A DNA stretch of 64,000 nucleotides, from contig JAQGMI010000072.1 in the NCBI GenBank assembly GCA_028292435.1, forward strand, positions 62,001 to 126,000, in the 5' to 3' direction. The notes under the pieces were generated by a model. It was given only the letters and a program-made list of their open reading frames with translations, had not been told where the DNA came from and searched no databases. How positions within the stretch are numbered: position 1 is the first letter of the stretch; the number at the start of each line of letters is the position of its first letter. This document shows, piece after piece, positions 8,937 through 18,653 of the stretch. Both the position numbers and the translations under genes were made by a program. The stretch is from Betaproteobacteria bacterium (lineage in GTDB: Bacteria; Pseudomonadota; Gammaproteobacteria; Burkholderiales; SG8-41).

Positions 8937-10409
8937 TCAACGCCGCCAGAAGGCCGGCGTGAAAATGATCAGCAGTGCAAATAATTCAAGCCGTCCGAGC
9001 AGCATCGCGATAGTACAAACCCAGGTCTGGAAATCCGTGAGACCGGCGTAGGTTGTCGCCGGGCCAACCTGGTTCAAACCGGGCCCGGTGTTATTGATGC
9101 TCGCGATCACCGCCGAAAACGCGCTGAGGGCATCGAGTCCGGTCACCAGCAGCAAAAATGTCATCACGATGACGCACGCGCCGTACATCGACATGAACGC
9201 GAGCACCGCAAATACGATCTGGTTGGCCACGACCGTACCGCCGAGTTTGACCGGCACCTGGGCGCTCGGATGCACGAGCTTGACGAGTTCGCGCATGCCC
9301 TGGCGCACGAGCAGTAGCGCGCGGATCATCTTGATGCCGCCGCCGGTCGAGCCGGAACATGACGCGAAACAGCACAGAAACAGCATCCACAACGGCGCGA
9401 ACACCGGCCACAAGCTGTAGTCCGTATTTGCGTATCCGGTGGTCGTCGCGATGGAAACCGTATTGAAAGTTGCGTAGCGCAGCGCCGTGAAGAAATCGGC
9501 GTAAACACCGTTCGCCTGCAGGTAATACGCAATTCCAACGGAACTTCCGAGCGTAACGAACAGGAAGGTGCCGGCTTCGGGGTCGGCACGGTAAGGACGC
9601 ACGCTGCGCTCGCGAAACACCTGGAAATGGGTCGCGAAGTTGATGCCCGCGATCAGCATGAACACGATGGTCACGCCTTCCACCAACGGCGAATTAAAAA
9701 ACCCGTAACTTGCATCGTGGGTTGAAAAGCCGCCGAGCCCCATGGTCGTGAACGCATGCAGAACTGCGTCAAACCAGCTCATGCCGGCCATGCGGTAAGC
9801 GGCGATGCAAATCAGCGTGATGCCGGCGTAAACGAGCCATAGGCCCTTGGCGGTCTCGGTAATCCGCGGCGTGAGCTTGGCATCTTTCATCGGTCCCGGC
9901 GTTTCAGCTTTGTAGAGCTGCATGCCGCCGACGCCGAGCAACGGCAGAATGGCGACGGCGAGCACGATCAGGCCCATACCCCCCAGCCATACGAGCTCGC
10001 AGCGCCAGAAATTAATCGACGGCGGCAACGCATCGATGTTCTCCAATACCGTCGACCCCGTAGTCGTGATGCCGGAAACGGTTTCGAAATACGCATCGGT
10101 GAAACTCAATTCGGGCAAATGAAACAGCAGCGGTAAAGTGGCGAACGCGGGCAATATCGTCCACACCAGAAACACGAGCAAAAAGCCGTCGCGCGGCTGC
10201 AGCTCACGCTTTCGATGCATGGTCGTCACGCGCATCGCGACGCCGGCGGCGAACGTAATCAGGATCGCCTGGTGATAATTGAGCAGCGCGGCATCGCCTT
10301 CGACGTAGGCGACGAGCAGCGGCGCCGCCATCGTCAGGCTGAAGATCATGACGATCGTGCTGTAGACGTTGACGACAGGCGCGATGCGCAGGACGGCGGC
10401 GGGAATCAT
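8937..10409 (-). CDS. trkH: TrkH potassium uptake channel subunit
   Basis: About 490 residues with many membrane helices and the four TrkH/KtrB pore loops visible in order: SGITTTGST, TTMGLGGFS, SIATTTGYA and INNTGPGLN. It forms the potassium-conducting pore in the inner membrane, gated by the TrkA ring. I chose the Met at 10409 (MIPAAVLRIAPVVN), which begins just after the trkA stop. A start at 10505 would add an Arg/Ser-rich segment inside trkA. trkA lies directly upstream on the same strand, so they form an operon. Confidence 0.92.
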   Translation of the reverse strand: MIPAAVLRIAPVVNVYSTIVMIFSLTMAAPLLVAYVEGDAALLNYHQAILITFAAGVAMRVTTMHRKRELQPRDGFLLVFLVWTILPAFATLPLLFHLPELSFTDAYFETVSGITTTGSTVLENIDALPPSINFWRCELVWLGGMGLIVLAVAILPLLGVGGMQLYKAETPGPMKDAKLTPRITETAKGLWLVYAGITLICIAAYRMAGMSWFDAVLHAFTTMGLGGFSTHDASYGFFNSPLVEGVTIVFMLIAGINFATHFQVFRERSVRPYRADPEAGTFLFVTLGSSVGIAYYLQANGVYADFFTALRYATFNTVSIATTTGYANTDYSLWPVFAPLWMLFLCCFASCSGSTGGGIKMIRALLLVRQGMRELVKLVHPSAQVPVKLGGTVVANQIVFAVLAFMSMYGACVIVMTFLLLVTGLDALSAFSAVIASINNTGPGLNQVGPATTYAGLTDFQTWVCTIAMLLGRLELFALLIIFTPAFWRR

Positions 10410-10437
10410 CAGATGAAGCGCTGAGATGCGATCGCGG

Positions 10438-11862
10438 TCAGAGGAAGCCGACGTCGACCTGGAACAGCCTCTCGACTTTCGACACGATGCCCTTGTTGAC
10501 CACAAACACGATCACGTGGTCGTCGCTTTCGATCACCGTGTCGTGGTGCGCAATGATGACATTCACATCGCGCGTCGACGCATCGAGTTCCACATGCGCG
10601 CCGACCGGGCGTTCGGGGCGGCGCACGATGGCGCCGATGGTCGCCCCCTTGGGCAGGTTGATTTCTTCGATGCGGCGGCCGACGACGCGCGACGACTTGT
10701 AGTCGCCGTGCGCGATGAGTTCGAGCGCCTCGGCGGCGCCGCGGCGCAGACTGTGCACCGCGACGCAATCGCCGCGTCGCACTCGCGCGAGCAGCGTGCC
10801 AATCACGGCCTGGGCCGGTGAAATCGCAATGTCGATCTGGCCCGCCTGCAGCAGGTTTACATACGCCGCACGATTAATCAGGGCGACGACTTTACGCGCC
10901 CCCATGCGCTTGGCGAGCAGCGCCGACATGATGTTGTTTTCGTCATCGTTGGTCACCGCGCAATACAGGTCCATGTCGCCGACGTTTTCGGTTTCCAGCA
11001 ACTCCTCGTCGGTGACATCGCCGGCCAGCACCAGTGCGCGGCCAAGTTCGGATGCAAGCCGCTCGGCATTCGCCTTGCTGTGTTCAATCACCTTGACCTG
11101 ATAATTCGCTTCGAGCGCGAGTGCAAGCCGCCGGCCGATATTGCCGCCGCCGCCGATCATGACGCGACGGATCGGCTTGTCCATGCGGCGCAGTTCGCGC
11201 ATCGCACCCCGAATATTTTCAGTTGCGGCGATAAAAAATACTTCGTCACCGGCTTCAATGACGGTATGACCTTCCGGCACGATCGGCGTGTCCTGGCGAA
11301 AGATGGCGGCCACCCGGGTTTCAATGTTCGGCATGTGCCGCCGGATTTCCATCAGTTCATGTCCAACCATCGGCCCGCCGTGAAACGCGCGGACCGCGAC
11401 GAGACTGACTTTCCCCCCGGCGAATTCAAGCACCTGCAGCGCTTCGGGGAATTCGATCAGCTTGACGATGTAGTCGGTGATGATCTGCTCGGGGCAGATC
11501 GCGTGATCGACGGCGAGCGCGTCATCGCTGAAAATTTCCGGATGCGCGAGGTAGTCGGCTGCGCGAATGCGTGCGATGCGCGTGGGCGTGTTGAACAGTT
11601 TGGCCGCGAGCTTGCAGGCGACCAGGTTGGTTTCGTCGCTGCGCGTCACCGCGAAAATCATGTCGGCGTCGGCGGCGCCCGCTTTCGTCAGTACCGCCGG
11701 ATGCGCGGCATTGCCGACGATCGTGCGCAGATCCAGCCGATCCTGCAGCAGCTTTAAACGCGACGCATCGTTATCGACGACCGTGATGTCGTTGGCTTCC
11801 GAGCACAGCGACTCGGCAACGGAACTGCCGACCTGGCCTGCGCCGAGAATAAGGATTTTCAA
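10438..11862 (-). CDS. trkA: TrkA potassium transporter regulatory subunit
   Basis: 474 residues made of two tandem RCK units. The first NAD-binding Rossmann motif is MKILILGAGQVGSS at the N-terminus and the second is RRVMIGGGGNIGRR near residue 230. Each is followed by a TrkA-C domain. It is the cytoplasmic nucleotide-binding regulator that gates TrkH, encoded immediately downstream. The gene is divergent from rsmE across a 125-base region. Confidence 0.95.
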   Translation of the reverse strand: MKILILGAGQVGSSVAESLCSEANDITVVDNDASRLKLLQDRLDLRTIVGNAAHPAVLTKAGAADADMIFAVTRSDETNLVACKLAAKLFNTPTRIARIRAADYLAHPEIFSDDALAVDHAICPEQIITDYIVKLIEFPEALQVLEFAGGKVSLVAVRAFHGGPMVGHELMEIRRHMPNIETRVAAIFRQDTPIVPEGHTVIEAGDEVFFIAATENIRGAMRELRRMDKPIRRVMIGGGGNIGRRLALALEANYQVKVIEHSKANAERLASELGRALVLAGDVTDEELLETENVGDMDLYCAVTNDDENNIMSALLAKRMGARKVVALINRAAYVNLLQAGQIDIAISPAQAVIGTLLARVRRGDCVAVHSLRRGAAEALELIAHGDYKSSRVVGRRIEEINLPKGATIGAIVRRPERPVGAHVELDASTRDVNVIIAHHDTVIESDDHVIVFVVNKGIVSKVERLFQVDVGFL

Positions 11863-11972
11863 ATCAAACCGCCTTGTCGACCCGGCTCAAAGAAGCGCGA
11901 TTCTAGTCTTGTTTCACGAGCGGGTAAAACCCGGCATCAGGCGTTTTACGCGCCGGAACGCATGGCCTGCTA

Positions 11973-11981
11973 TGGCATAAT
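11973..11981 (+). promoter_or_regulatory. extended -10 box immediately before rsmE
   Basis: TGG-CATAAT is an extended -10 element (TGn plus 5 of 6 consensus bases) ending 6 bases before the rsmE ATG at 11988. No good -35 hexamer is visible at the right distance. Transcription would start at or next to the start codon, giving a leaderless mRNA. Confidence 0.45.
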
Positions 11982-11987
11982 CTTCGC

Positions 11988-12737
11988 ATGCGGCGCGCGG
12001 TTCCCAACGACACTCGAATCTATGCGCCCGACGCCCATGCGCAAGGTGCGATTGTTGCGTTGCCCGAGACGGCCGCGCATCATTTAGCGCGCGTGCTGCG
12101 CGCAGCGGTCGGCGATCGCGTGATCGTGTTCAATGACGGTATCGAATATGGCGCGGTCATCACGGGTATCGACAAGCACGGCGTCAGCGTCAAACTCGAA
12201 GCCGGCTCGCCGGTCGACCGTGAAAATCCTTTGACCTGCGTGCTTGCGCAGGCGATATCGAGTGGCGAGCGCATGGACCTCACATTGCAAAAGGCGGCCG
12301 AACTCGGCGTGCGCAGTGTGCAGCCTTTGTACAGCGAGCGCAGCATCGTGCGTCTCGACGCCGAGCGCGCGATTAAACGCGCTGAGCATTGGCGGCAGGT
12401 CATGATTTCGGCGTGCGAGCAATGCGGCCGGAACAGGGTGCCGGACGTCGCGGCGCCGCAGCCCGTCATCGAATGGCTGGGTGCATTGCCGCCGCCGCGC
12501 GATGGCGAGCTGCGCGCGCTGATGGCGCCTCGCGCGGACGCCGGGCTTGCCAGTCTGGCGCCGCCGGCCAGCGTTTTGTTGATGGCGGGACCGGAAGGCG
12601 GCTTTACTGAAGCCGAGTCAACGTTCGCGCATGAGCGCGGTTTCGTCGCGCTCAAGCTCGGGCCGCGAATCCTGCGCACTGAAACCGCGGCGCTTGCCGC
12701 ACTCGCTGCGTTCAACGCGCGCTGGGGTGATTTCTAG
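11988..12737 (+). CDS. rsmE: 16S rRNA (uracil1498-N3)-methyltransferase RsmE
   Basis: 249 residues with the SPOUT methyltransferase signature MAGPEGGFTEAE (Gly201 begins GPEGG) and the C-terminal knot residues LGPRILRTETAA that bind S-adenosylmethionine. The N-terminal PUA-like domain reads LPETAAHHLARVLRA. It methylates N3 of U1498 in 16S rRNA. The ATG at 11988 has no Shine-Dalgarno sequence but lies directly behind an extended -10 box. It is divergent from trkA and is followed by argA. Confidence 0.94.
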   Translation: MRRAVPNDTRIYAPDAHAQGAIVALPETAAHHLARVLRAAVGDRVIVFNDGIEYGAVITGIDKHGVSVKLEAGSPVDRENPLTCVLAQAISSGERMDLTLQKAAELGVRSVQPLYSERSIVRLDAERAIKRAEHWRQVMISACEQCGRNRVPDVAAPQPVIEWLGALPPPRDGELRALMAPRADAGLASLAPPASVLLMAGPEGGFTEAESTFAHERGFVALKLGPRILRTETAALAALAAFNARWGDF

Positions 12738-12821
12738 CCGCAAGCAACCGTCGGGGGCGCTTTCCTTGCCGCGAGTTCTCGCATAAACTGCGTTGAATAA
12801 AAAAGGATATCGACATATTTC

Positions 12822-14141
12822 ATGGCGCTTCCCGTCTCCGCTGACTTCGTCAAGTGGTTCCGTTCCGCGGCGCCATATATCCATGCATTCGGCGGCCGTA
12901 CTTTCGTCATCGCGTTCGGTGGCGAAGTCGTCGCGGATGCGCGCTTTCTCGCGCTGATCCATGACCTGAATCTGCTGGCGAGTCTCGGCGTCAAGCTGGT
13001 GCTCGTGCACGGCGCGCGCCCGCAGATCGAAGCGCGCTTGAAGCAGCTCAAGCATCGGGCGCGGTACGTGCGCGGCCTGCGCATCACCGATGAGGTTGCA
13101 CTGTCGTGTGCGAAGGAAGCAAGCGGCCGCATGCGCGTCGAAATCGAAGCGCTGCTGTCGATGGGATTGCCAAATTCGCCGATGGCGGGCTCCGACATCC
13201 GCGTGGCCAGCGGCAACTTCGTGACGGCCAAGCCGATCGGCATCGTCGAGGGCGTCGACCTCGTGCATACCGGCGAAGTGCGCAAAATCGATGTGAAGGG
13301 CATCTGCGACCGACTCGATCACAACGAACTCGTGCTGCTGTCGCCGCTCGGCTATTCGCCGACCGGAGAAATTTTCAATCTCGCGCTCGAAGATGTCGCG
13401 ATGTCGGCGGCGGTTGCGCTGAACGCGGAAAAGCTGATTTTCCTGATGGACACGCCGGGTGTGGTGACCGGCAAGCGCGCCGAATTGAAGCACGATCTGA
13501 CCTGTACCCAGGCCGAGAAACTGCTTGCGCGCCCGGGCGCCCTGAGCGGCGACGTTACGCTGTACCTGCCAAGCGCGGTCAGCGCCTGCCGTGCCGGCGT
13601 CAAACGCGCGCATCTGGTATCGCGCCACGCCGACGGCGCGCTCCTGCTCGAGCTTTTCACGCGACGCGGCGTCGGCACCATGCTGACGCAGGATCCGCTC
13701 GAGAAACTGCGGCCGGCGCGCATCGACGATATCGGCGGCGTTCTGCGCCTGCTCGAGCCGCTGGAATCCGAGGGCATACTGGTCAAACGCGGGCGCGACC
13801 GGCTGGAGATGGAAATCGAGCGTTTCTTCGTGCTCGAACACGATCGCGTCATCATCGGCTGCGCGGCGCTATATCAATATGAGGACGGCATGGCGGAACT
13901 CGCCGGTCTCGCGGTTCATCCGGACCATCGCCGCCTCGGCGCCGGCGAGCGCCTGCTCGAGGCCATCGAGGCGCGCGCCAAGGTGCGCAAGATCAAGCGC
14001 CTCTTCGTGCTGACGACGCGCACCGCGCACTGGTTCATTGAGCGCGGCTTTCAATCGGCGCCGGTCTCGGCGCTGCCGCGGCGCAAGCAGGATCTGTATA
14101 ACTACCAGCGCCGCTCGCAGGTATTGATCAAGCGTTTGTAA
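12822..14141 (+). CDS. argA: amino-acid N-acetyltransferase (N-acetylglutamate synthase)
   Basis: 439 residues, two domains. An amino-acid-kinase fold covers roughly residues 1-290 (FVIAFGGEVV, LVLVHGARPQIEARL, FLMDTPGVV). A GNAT acetyltransferase domain covers 295-439 (LAGLAVHPDHRRLGAGERLLEA holds the acetyl-CoA loop). It makes N-acetylglutamate, the first step of arginine synthesis, and in this family the kinase-like domain is the usual site of arginine feedback. The layout is the classical bifunctional-looking ArgA. The ATG follows a GGATAT stretch at longer than optimal spacing. Confidence 0.95.
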   Translation: MALPVSADFVKWFRSAAPYIHAFGGRTFVIAFGGEVVADARFLALIHDLNLLASLGVKLVLVHGARPQIEARLKQLKHRARYVRGLRITDEVALSCAKEASGRMRVEIEALLSMGLPNSPMAGSDIRVASGNFVTAKPIGIVEGVDLVHTGEVRKIDVKGICDRLDHNELVLLSPLGYSPTGEIFNLALEDVAMSAAVALNAEKLIFLMDTPGVVTGKRAELKHDLTCTQAEKLLARPGALSGDVTLYLPSAVSACRAGVKRAHLVSRHADGALLLELFTRRGVGTMLTQDPLEKLRPARIDDIGGVLRLLEPLESEGILVKRGRDRLEMEIERFFVLEHDRVIIGCAALYQYEDGMAELAGLAVHPDHRRLGAGERLLEAIEARAKVRKIKRLFVLTTRTAHWFIERGFQSAPVSALPRRKQDLYNYQRRSQVLIKRL

Positions 14142-14191
14142 CGCCGCAGCGCCGACGGGAGGGTGTCGATGCAGTTAACGCCGGTACTGGC

Positions 14192-17062
14192 ATGCGTCTC
14201 CGCATGCGCATGAAGTCCGTGCAGATTCATTCCCTGCGCGCCAAGCTTTTCCTCGCGGCGATCGCCGTGCAGGTATTGATGCTCGTCGCGTTGACGACGC
14301 AAAGCCTGGACTTCATCAACACCAAGCTCGAAGAGCGCGCGCAACTGCGGCTCGATGAAGAGAAGAGCCGGCTCGTGACTTCGCTCGCCGACCCGTTGAA
14401 GCGCCGCGATCTGGCCGCGATTGAGACCGTGCTCGCGCGGGTGCGCAGCGACGACGGTATTGCGTACCTGCTTTTGTATGACCAGGCCGGCAAGCTGGTC
14501 GCGCAAGCCGGTTGGGACACCCAAACCGCGCTGCCGCCGCCGCGCGAGAATCTGCGCGACGCCGGCACTCGCAGCGCGCGCTTCGACACCGAAGTCGCGA
14601 TCGACGCGCAGGGACGGATTCTCGGCAAGCTGCGCTTCGGCATATCGCTCGCGTTCATGCAAAATGCGCGCCGCGAGTTGATTCATGAAGCGGTCGTCAC
14701 GGGCGCGCTCGCGTTGATCGTCTCCGCGCTTCTGATGGCCATGGTCAGCTACTGGTTGACGCGCAATTTGCGGCAATTGACTGACGCCAGCGAACGTCTC
14801 GCCGCCGGCGATTTCACCGTACGGCTGCCGGTCGGCAGCGACGATGAAATCGGCACGCTGACAGCGAGCTTCAACGCGATGGCGGGCGCCTTGCGCAGCC
14901 GCATGGATGCGCTCGCCCAGAACGAAGCGAAGTTTCACGCGATCGCCGATTACTCGTACGACGTCGAGCTGTGGATCGGCACCGAAGGGCGGCTCGTCTG
15001 GATCAATCCCCGCGTGCAGGAAATGTTCGGCTACACGCCCGACGAATGTCTGGCGATGGAAAATTTCCCGGCGGCGCTCGTCGATCCCGAAGACGTCGTG
15101 CGCACCATCCGGCAAATCCGCCAGGCGCTGCGCGGCAACGCCGGACAGGATTTCGAGTTTCGCGCGCGCCGCAAAGACGGCACGCTGTTATGGGGCGCGG
15201 CCGACTGGCGCCCGATCTACGGCAGCGACCGCGAGTATCTCGGCATTCGCATCAGTATTCGCGATGTGAGCCAGCGCAAGGAGGCCGAACAGCAGCTGGC
15301 GGCGACGGTCGTCGAATTGCGCGAGGCGCAGGCGGTGCAGCAGGATTATCTGAAACGCGCGCAGGACGAGCACGCGCGCCTGTCGGCGTTGCTCTCGGCG
15401 ATGGAATTCGGCATTTTGTTCGTGAATACCGACAACCGCGTCGTCTATACGAACCCGGCGTTCAACCGGCTCTGGCAGATCAGCGCGGCGGGCCAGCTGC
15501 TCGGGCAGGATCCGCTCGCCGTATTGGAAAAATCGGCTTCGGTGCTCGCGCGGCCGGAAGACCAGATGCCGCATCTGTTCCGGCTGCGCGAAGGCGGCGA
15601 GGTGCCCGGTGCGGTCGAAATCCAGCTCGCCGACGGCCGCATGATCACGCAGCAGTGTTATCCGGTCGAAGGCCCGAACCACGATGCCGTCGGCCACATC
15701 TGGATTTTCGAAGACGTCACGCGCGAGCGCCAGACCGCCGCGCAACTCGTGTATCTGGCCGAACGCGATTCGCTGACCGGGCTTTATAACCGTCATCGCT
15801 TCAACGAGGAAATCGGGCGCATGATCGCCGACGCCCAGCGCAGCGGCACGCGGCTCGCGCTGCTCTATTTCGATCTCGACGAATTCAAGTACATCAACGA
15901 TACGTTCGGCCACCGCGCGGGCGATGCGATGCTGGTGCGCGTTGCCGGCGACGTCGCGAGCCAGGTCCGCCGCAACGAGATTTTCAGCCGGCTGGGCGGC
16001 GACGAGTTCGCGATCCTCGTGCCGGATGCGACCGACAACGTGTTGCGCGTGCTCGCCGAACGCATCGTGCGTTCGATATCGCTGATCAAATTCCAGTTCG
16101 AGACGCAATCGCTGCGGCTGACCACGAGCCTCGGCATCGCCGTCTTCCCCGACCATGCGGGGTCGGTCGAGGAATTGATCGCGCATGCGGACGCCGCGAT
16201 GTATCAGGCCAAGGACGCGGGCAAAAACGCATGGCGCACTTACCGGCGGGACCTCGACGATTCCCGCGCCATGGTCGCGCGGCTGTCGTGGAACGACCGC
16301 ATCGCGCACGCGCTCGAGCACAATCTGTTGCAGCTGTACTTCCAGGGCATCTTCGACACGACCGACAACTCGCTCGTGCATTACGAAGTATTGATTCGCA
16401 TGCAGGATCCGCACGAGCCGGGTGAAATCCTGCTGCCGGGCCAGTTCATTCCCTATGCGGAGAAGAGCGGCAAGATTCTCGATATCGACCGCTGGGTGAT
16501 CAAGACAAGCATCGAGATGCTCAGGAACCCGCATATGCCGCCGCTCGCGATCAATATTTCGGGCCGCTCGTTTGACGAGCCGACGTTGCCCGAATTCATC
16601 GCCGGGGAATTAAAGCGTTGCGGTGTCGCGCCCCGCCGCCTGCTGGTCGAACTCACCGAGACTTCGGCGGTGTCCGACCTGCACGACGCACGGCGGTTTA
16701 TCGAAGCCCTGCGTAAAACCGGCTGCCGTACCTGTCTTGACGATTTCGGCACTGGCTTCTCGTCATTCGCTTACCTGAAGCACCTGCAGGCCGACGCGGT
16801 CAAGATCGACGGCTTATTTATTCGCGATTTGCCGAACGACTTCGACAACCAGATTTTCGTCAAGGCAATCGTCGCGGTGGCGCGCGGCATGGGCAAGCAC
16901 ACCATCGCCGAATGCGTCGAGGACGCAGCGACGCTCGTGATGCTCAAGAATTTTGGCGTCGATGCGGTGCAGGGTTTTCACCTCGAGCGGCCGCATCCTG
17001 GTCCGGTGTATCCCGGCAGCAACGAGGCTGCGAATGCCGGCGGAGTTACCAGACATTCCTGA
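14192..17062 (+). CDS. membrane GGDEF-EAL protein with HAMP and PAS domains
   Basis: 956 residues. A first membrane helix (about 12-31), a periplasmic sensor segment, a second helix (about 167-190) and a HAMP domain precede two PAS domains (about 240-365 and 390-515). A GGDEF domain with intact GGDEF at 602-606 and an EAL domain from Glu732 (written EVL) follow. The EAL part keeps NISGRS, ELTET, DDFGTG, KIDGLF and AECVED, so it should hydrolyse cyclic-di-GMP. The GGDEF part looks able to make it. The usual RxxD inhibitory site before GGDEF reads RRNE, so product inhibition is probably absent. Signal and targets are unknown. Confidence 0.93.
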   Translation: MRLRMRMKSVQIHSLRAKLFLAAIAVQVLMLVALTTQSLDFINTKLEERAQLRLDEEKSRLVTSLADPLKRRDLAAIETVLARVRSDDGIAYLLLYDQAGKLVAQAGWDTQTALPPPRENLRDAGTRSARFDTEVAIDAQGRILGKLRFGISLAFMQNARRELIHEAVVTGALALIVSALLMAMVSYWLTRNLRQLTDASERLAAGDFTVRLPVGSDDEIGTLTASFNAMAGALRSRMDALAQNEAKFHAIADYSYDVELWIGTEGRLVWINPRVQEMFGYTPDECLAMENFPAALVDPEDVVRTIRQIRQALRGNAGQDFEFRARRKDGTLLWGAADWRPIYGSDREYLGIRISIRDVSQRKEAEQQLAATVVELREAQAVQQDYLKRAQDEHARLSALLSAMEFGILFVNTDNRVVYTNPAFNRLWQISAAGQLLGQDPLAVLEKSASVLARPEDQMPHLFRLREGGEVPGAVEIQLADGRMITQQCYPVEGPNHDAVGHIWIFEDVTRERQTAAQLVYLAERDSLTGLYNRHRFNEEIGRMIADAQRSGTRLALLYFDLDEFKYINDTFGHRAGDAMLVRVAGDVASQVRRNEIFSRLGGDEFAILVPDATDNVLRVLAERIVRSISLIKFQFETQSLRLTTSLGIAVFPDHAGSVEELIAHADAAMYQAKDAGKNAWRTYRRDLDDSRAMVARLSWNDRIAHALEHNLLQLYFQGIFDTTDNSLVHYEVLIRMQDPHEPGEILLPGQFIPYAEKSGKILDIDRWVIKTSIEMLRNPHMPPLAINISGRSFDEPTLPEFIAGELKRCGVAPRRLLVELTETSAVSDLHDARRFIEALRKTGCRTCLDDFGTGFSSFAYLKHLQADAVKIDGLFIRDLPNDFDNQIFVKAIVAVARGMGKHTIAECVEDAATLVMLKNFGVDAVQGFHLERPHPGPVYPGSNEAANAGGVTRHS

Positions 17063-17068
17063 TAAAAT
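17060..17068 (+). promoter_or_regulatory. extended -10 promoter for yggX
   Basis: TGA-TAAAAT is an extended -10 element (5 of 6 consensus) followed by a GC-rich discriminator. It overlaps the stop codon of the GGDEF-EAL gene and would give yggX an untranslated leader of about 45 bases. Confidence 0.5.
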
Positions 17069-17119
17069 TAGCGCCCGCGCGCCGATGGTGGCGCGCAATT
17101 CGCAGTTGGAGTACAGGTC

Positions 17120-17395
17120 ATGACGCGTATGGTGAAATGCGTAAAACTCGGCCGCGAAGCCGAAGGGCTCGACTTTGCGCCGTATCCCGGTGAATTCGGT
17201 AAGAAAATATTCGAAAACGTATCGAAAGAAGCGTGGAAGCAGTGGCTCGAGCAGCAGAAAATGCTGGTCAACGAAAACCGCCTAAACCTCGCCGACAAGA
17301 AAGCCCGCGATTATCTGGTCCAGCAAATGGACAAGCATTTTTTTGGCGGCGGCGCCGATACCGCGCAGGGTTATGTCCCGCCGTCAGGGAAATAG
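17120..17395 (+). CDS. yggX: YggX: Fe(II) trafficking / oxidative-damage protection protein
   Basis: 91 residues, the full length of the family. It begins [19 protein letters not shown] with the conserved Cys7, followed by [22 protein letters not shown]. YggX proteins protect iron-sulfur clusters from oxidative damage and are thought to handle labile iron in the cytoplasm. sixA begins within about 10 bases of its stop, so the two are probably co-transcribed. Confidence 0.95.
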   Translation: MTRMVKCVKLGREAEGLDFAPYPGEFGKKIFENVSKEAWKQWLEQQKMLVNENRLNLADKKARDYLVQQMDKHFFGGGADTAQGYVPPSGK

Positions 17396-17404
17396 TTTCT
17401 GGAA

Positions 17405-17851
17405 TTGATCCTGTGGCGTCATGCCGACGCCGAAATGGGCCTTGTCGACAGCGAGCGAGCGTTGACGGGCAAGGGCGAAAAGCAGGCAGCGCAGATGGCG
17501 AAGTGGCTGCGCGCGCGCATGCCCGAAGACGCCGCCGTACTCGTCAGTCCGGCGGTGCGGGCGCAGCAAACCGCGCGCGCGTTAACGTCAAAATTTAAGA
17601 CCATGACTGAAATCGGCGTTGCCGCGTCGGCTGAGGGCGTGTTGCGCGCGGCGGGCTGGCCTGATGCCGAAGGCACGGTCGTCGTCGTCGGGCATCAGCC
17701 GACGCTCGGCGAGGCGGCGGCGTTATTGCTGACGGGGAAAAAACAGGGATGGGCGCTCAAAAAAGGCGCGGTGGTATGGGTCGCGCGCGACGCCGACGAC
17801 GCGCATCCGGCCACTGAATTGCGCGCGGCAATCTCACCCGGGCTGCTCTGA
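17405..17851 (+). CDS. sixA: SixA phosphohistidine phosphatase (histidine phosphatase superfamily)
   Basis: 148 residues with the superfamily RHxxAE-type motif (LILWRHADAE) at the N-terminus, SPAVRAQQTA in the middle and VVGHQPTLGE carrying the second catalytic His. SixA removes phosphate from phosphohistidine on phosphorelay or PTS proteins. No ATG exists here. The start is TTG at 17405 or, better matching the family start MELILWRH, a CTG at 17399. It sits directly behind yggX. Confidence 0.88.
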   Translation: MILWRHADAEMGLVDSERALTGKGEKQAAQMAKWLRARMPEDAAVLVSPAVRAQQTARALTSKFKTMTEIGVAASAEGVLRAAGWPDAEGTVVVVGHQPTLGEAAALLLTGKKQGWALKKGAVVWVARDADDAHPATELRAAISPGLL

Positions 17852-17890
17852 CGGCTTAAATCCCGCGCCGCAGAATCTGCGCGCATTGAA

Positions 17891-18550
17891 TCAGCGTGTC
17901 AGCGTCTGCACGCCTTTTTCGCTGCCGAGCAACAGCACGTCGGCACCGCGGCGCGCGAATAATCCGTTGGCGACAACGCCGGTGATCTGATTCAACGCGC
18001 TTTCGAGTTCGAGCGGCTTCATGATCGTGAGGTTGTGCACGTCGAGAATCACGTTGCCATTATCGGTGGTGAATCCCTGGCGCAGCGCCGGCTGGCCGCC
18101 AAGTTTGACGATCTCCCGAGCGACGTACGAGCGCGCCATCGGAATGACTTCGATGGGCAATGGAAACTTGCCGAGGACGTCAACCAACTTCGACTGATCG
18201 GCGATGCACACGAATTTGCGCGCGACCGCGGCGACGATTTTTTCGCGCGTTAGTGCGCCGCCGCCGCCTTTGATCATTGCAAGGTGATGCGTAATCTCAT
18301 CCGCGCCGTCAACGTATACCGGCAGCTCCGTCACGTCGTTTAGCTGCAGCACTTCGATACCGAGCTTTTTCAGGCGTTGGGCGGAACCTTCGGAACTGGC
18401 GACTGCGCCGTCGAGCTTGTGCTTGATTTTGCCGAGTTCGTCGATAAAGTAATTCGCGGTTGAACCGGTGCCGACACCGACCACGGTGCCGACGGGCACG
18501 TATTCGATCGCGGCGCGCGCGACGGCCTGCTTGAGTTCGTCCTGTGTCAT
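17891..18550 (-). CDS. rpiA: ribose-5-phosphate isomerase A
   Basis: 219 residues, standard length. Motifs are GVGTGST (26-31), SSEGSAQRL (52-60), DGADEI (81-86, catalytic Asp/Glu) and [12 protein letters not shown]. It interconverts ribose 5-phosphate and ribulose 5-phosphate in the pentose phosphate pathway. It converges on sixA and is divergent from ilvA. A sigma-70-like promoter places transcription start almost at the ATG. Confidence 0.97.
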   Translation of the reverse strand: MTQDELKQAVARAAIEYVPVGTVVGVGTGSTANYFIDELGKIKHKLDGAVASSEGSAQRLKKLGIEVLQLNDVTELPVYVDGADEITHHLAMIKGGGGALTREKIVAAVARKFVCIADQSKLVDVLGKFPLPIEVIPMARSYVAREIVKLGGQPALRQGFTTDNGNVILDVHNLTIMKPLELESALNQITGVVANGLFARRGADVLLLGSEKGVQTLTR

Positions 18551-18556
18551 ATGCCT

Positions 18557-18585
18557 ATGGTAAAGGGTGTGTGCCGATTAGTAAA
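18557..18585 (-). promoter_or_regulatory. sigma-70-like promoter of rpiA, leaderless geometry
   Basis: Reading the reverse strand: TTTACT (18580-18585), a 17-base spacer, then TACCAT (18557-18562). The -10 box ends 6 bases before the rpiA ATG at 18550, leaving no room for a ribosome-binding site if transcription starts at the usual distance. Confidence 0.5.
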
Positions 18586-18601
18586 TTGCGGTCGTAGCCG
18601 C

Positions 18602-18653
18602 GCCATAATGATGTTTTTTGCTACCCCATGGAAAGGGGGGTGAAAAAAATGGC
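18602..18653. other. imperfect long hairpin in the ilvA/rpiA intergenic region
   Basis: Three nested pairings are visible: GCCAT (18602-18606) with ATGGC (18649-18653), a run of six T (18614-18619) with six A (18643-18648), and CCCC with GGGG around a short loop. Transcribed rightward it would lie upstream of ilvA. It could be a terminator-like or attenuator structure, or part of a control site. The rest of this 158-base region holds the rpiA promoter and a weak TAATCT box before ilvA. Confidence 0.35.

Noticed and set aside
12618..13841. A 407-residue frame antisense to argA
   Set aside because: High G+C in third codon positions opens long antisense frames. argA on the other strand has clear domains and conserved motifs.
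15188..16534. A 448-residue frame antisense to the GGDEF-EAL gene
   Set aside because: It mirrors a gene with intact catalytic motifs and shows only Arg/His-rich, non-protein-like composition.
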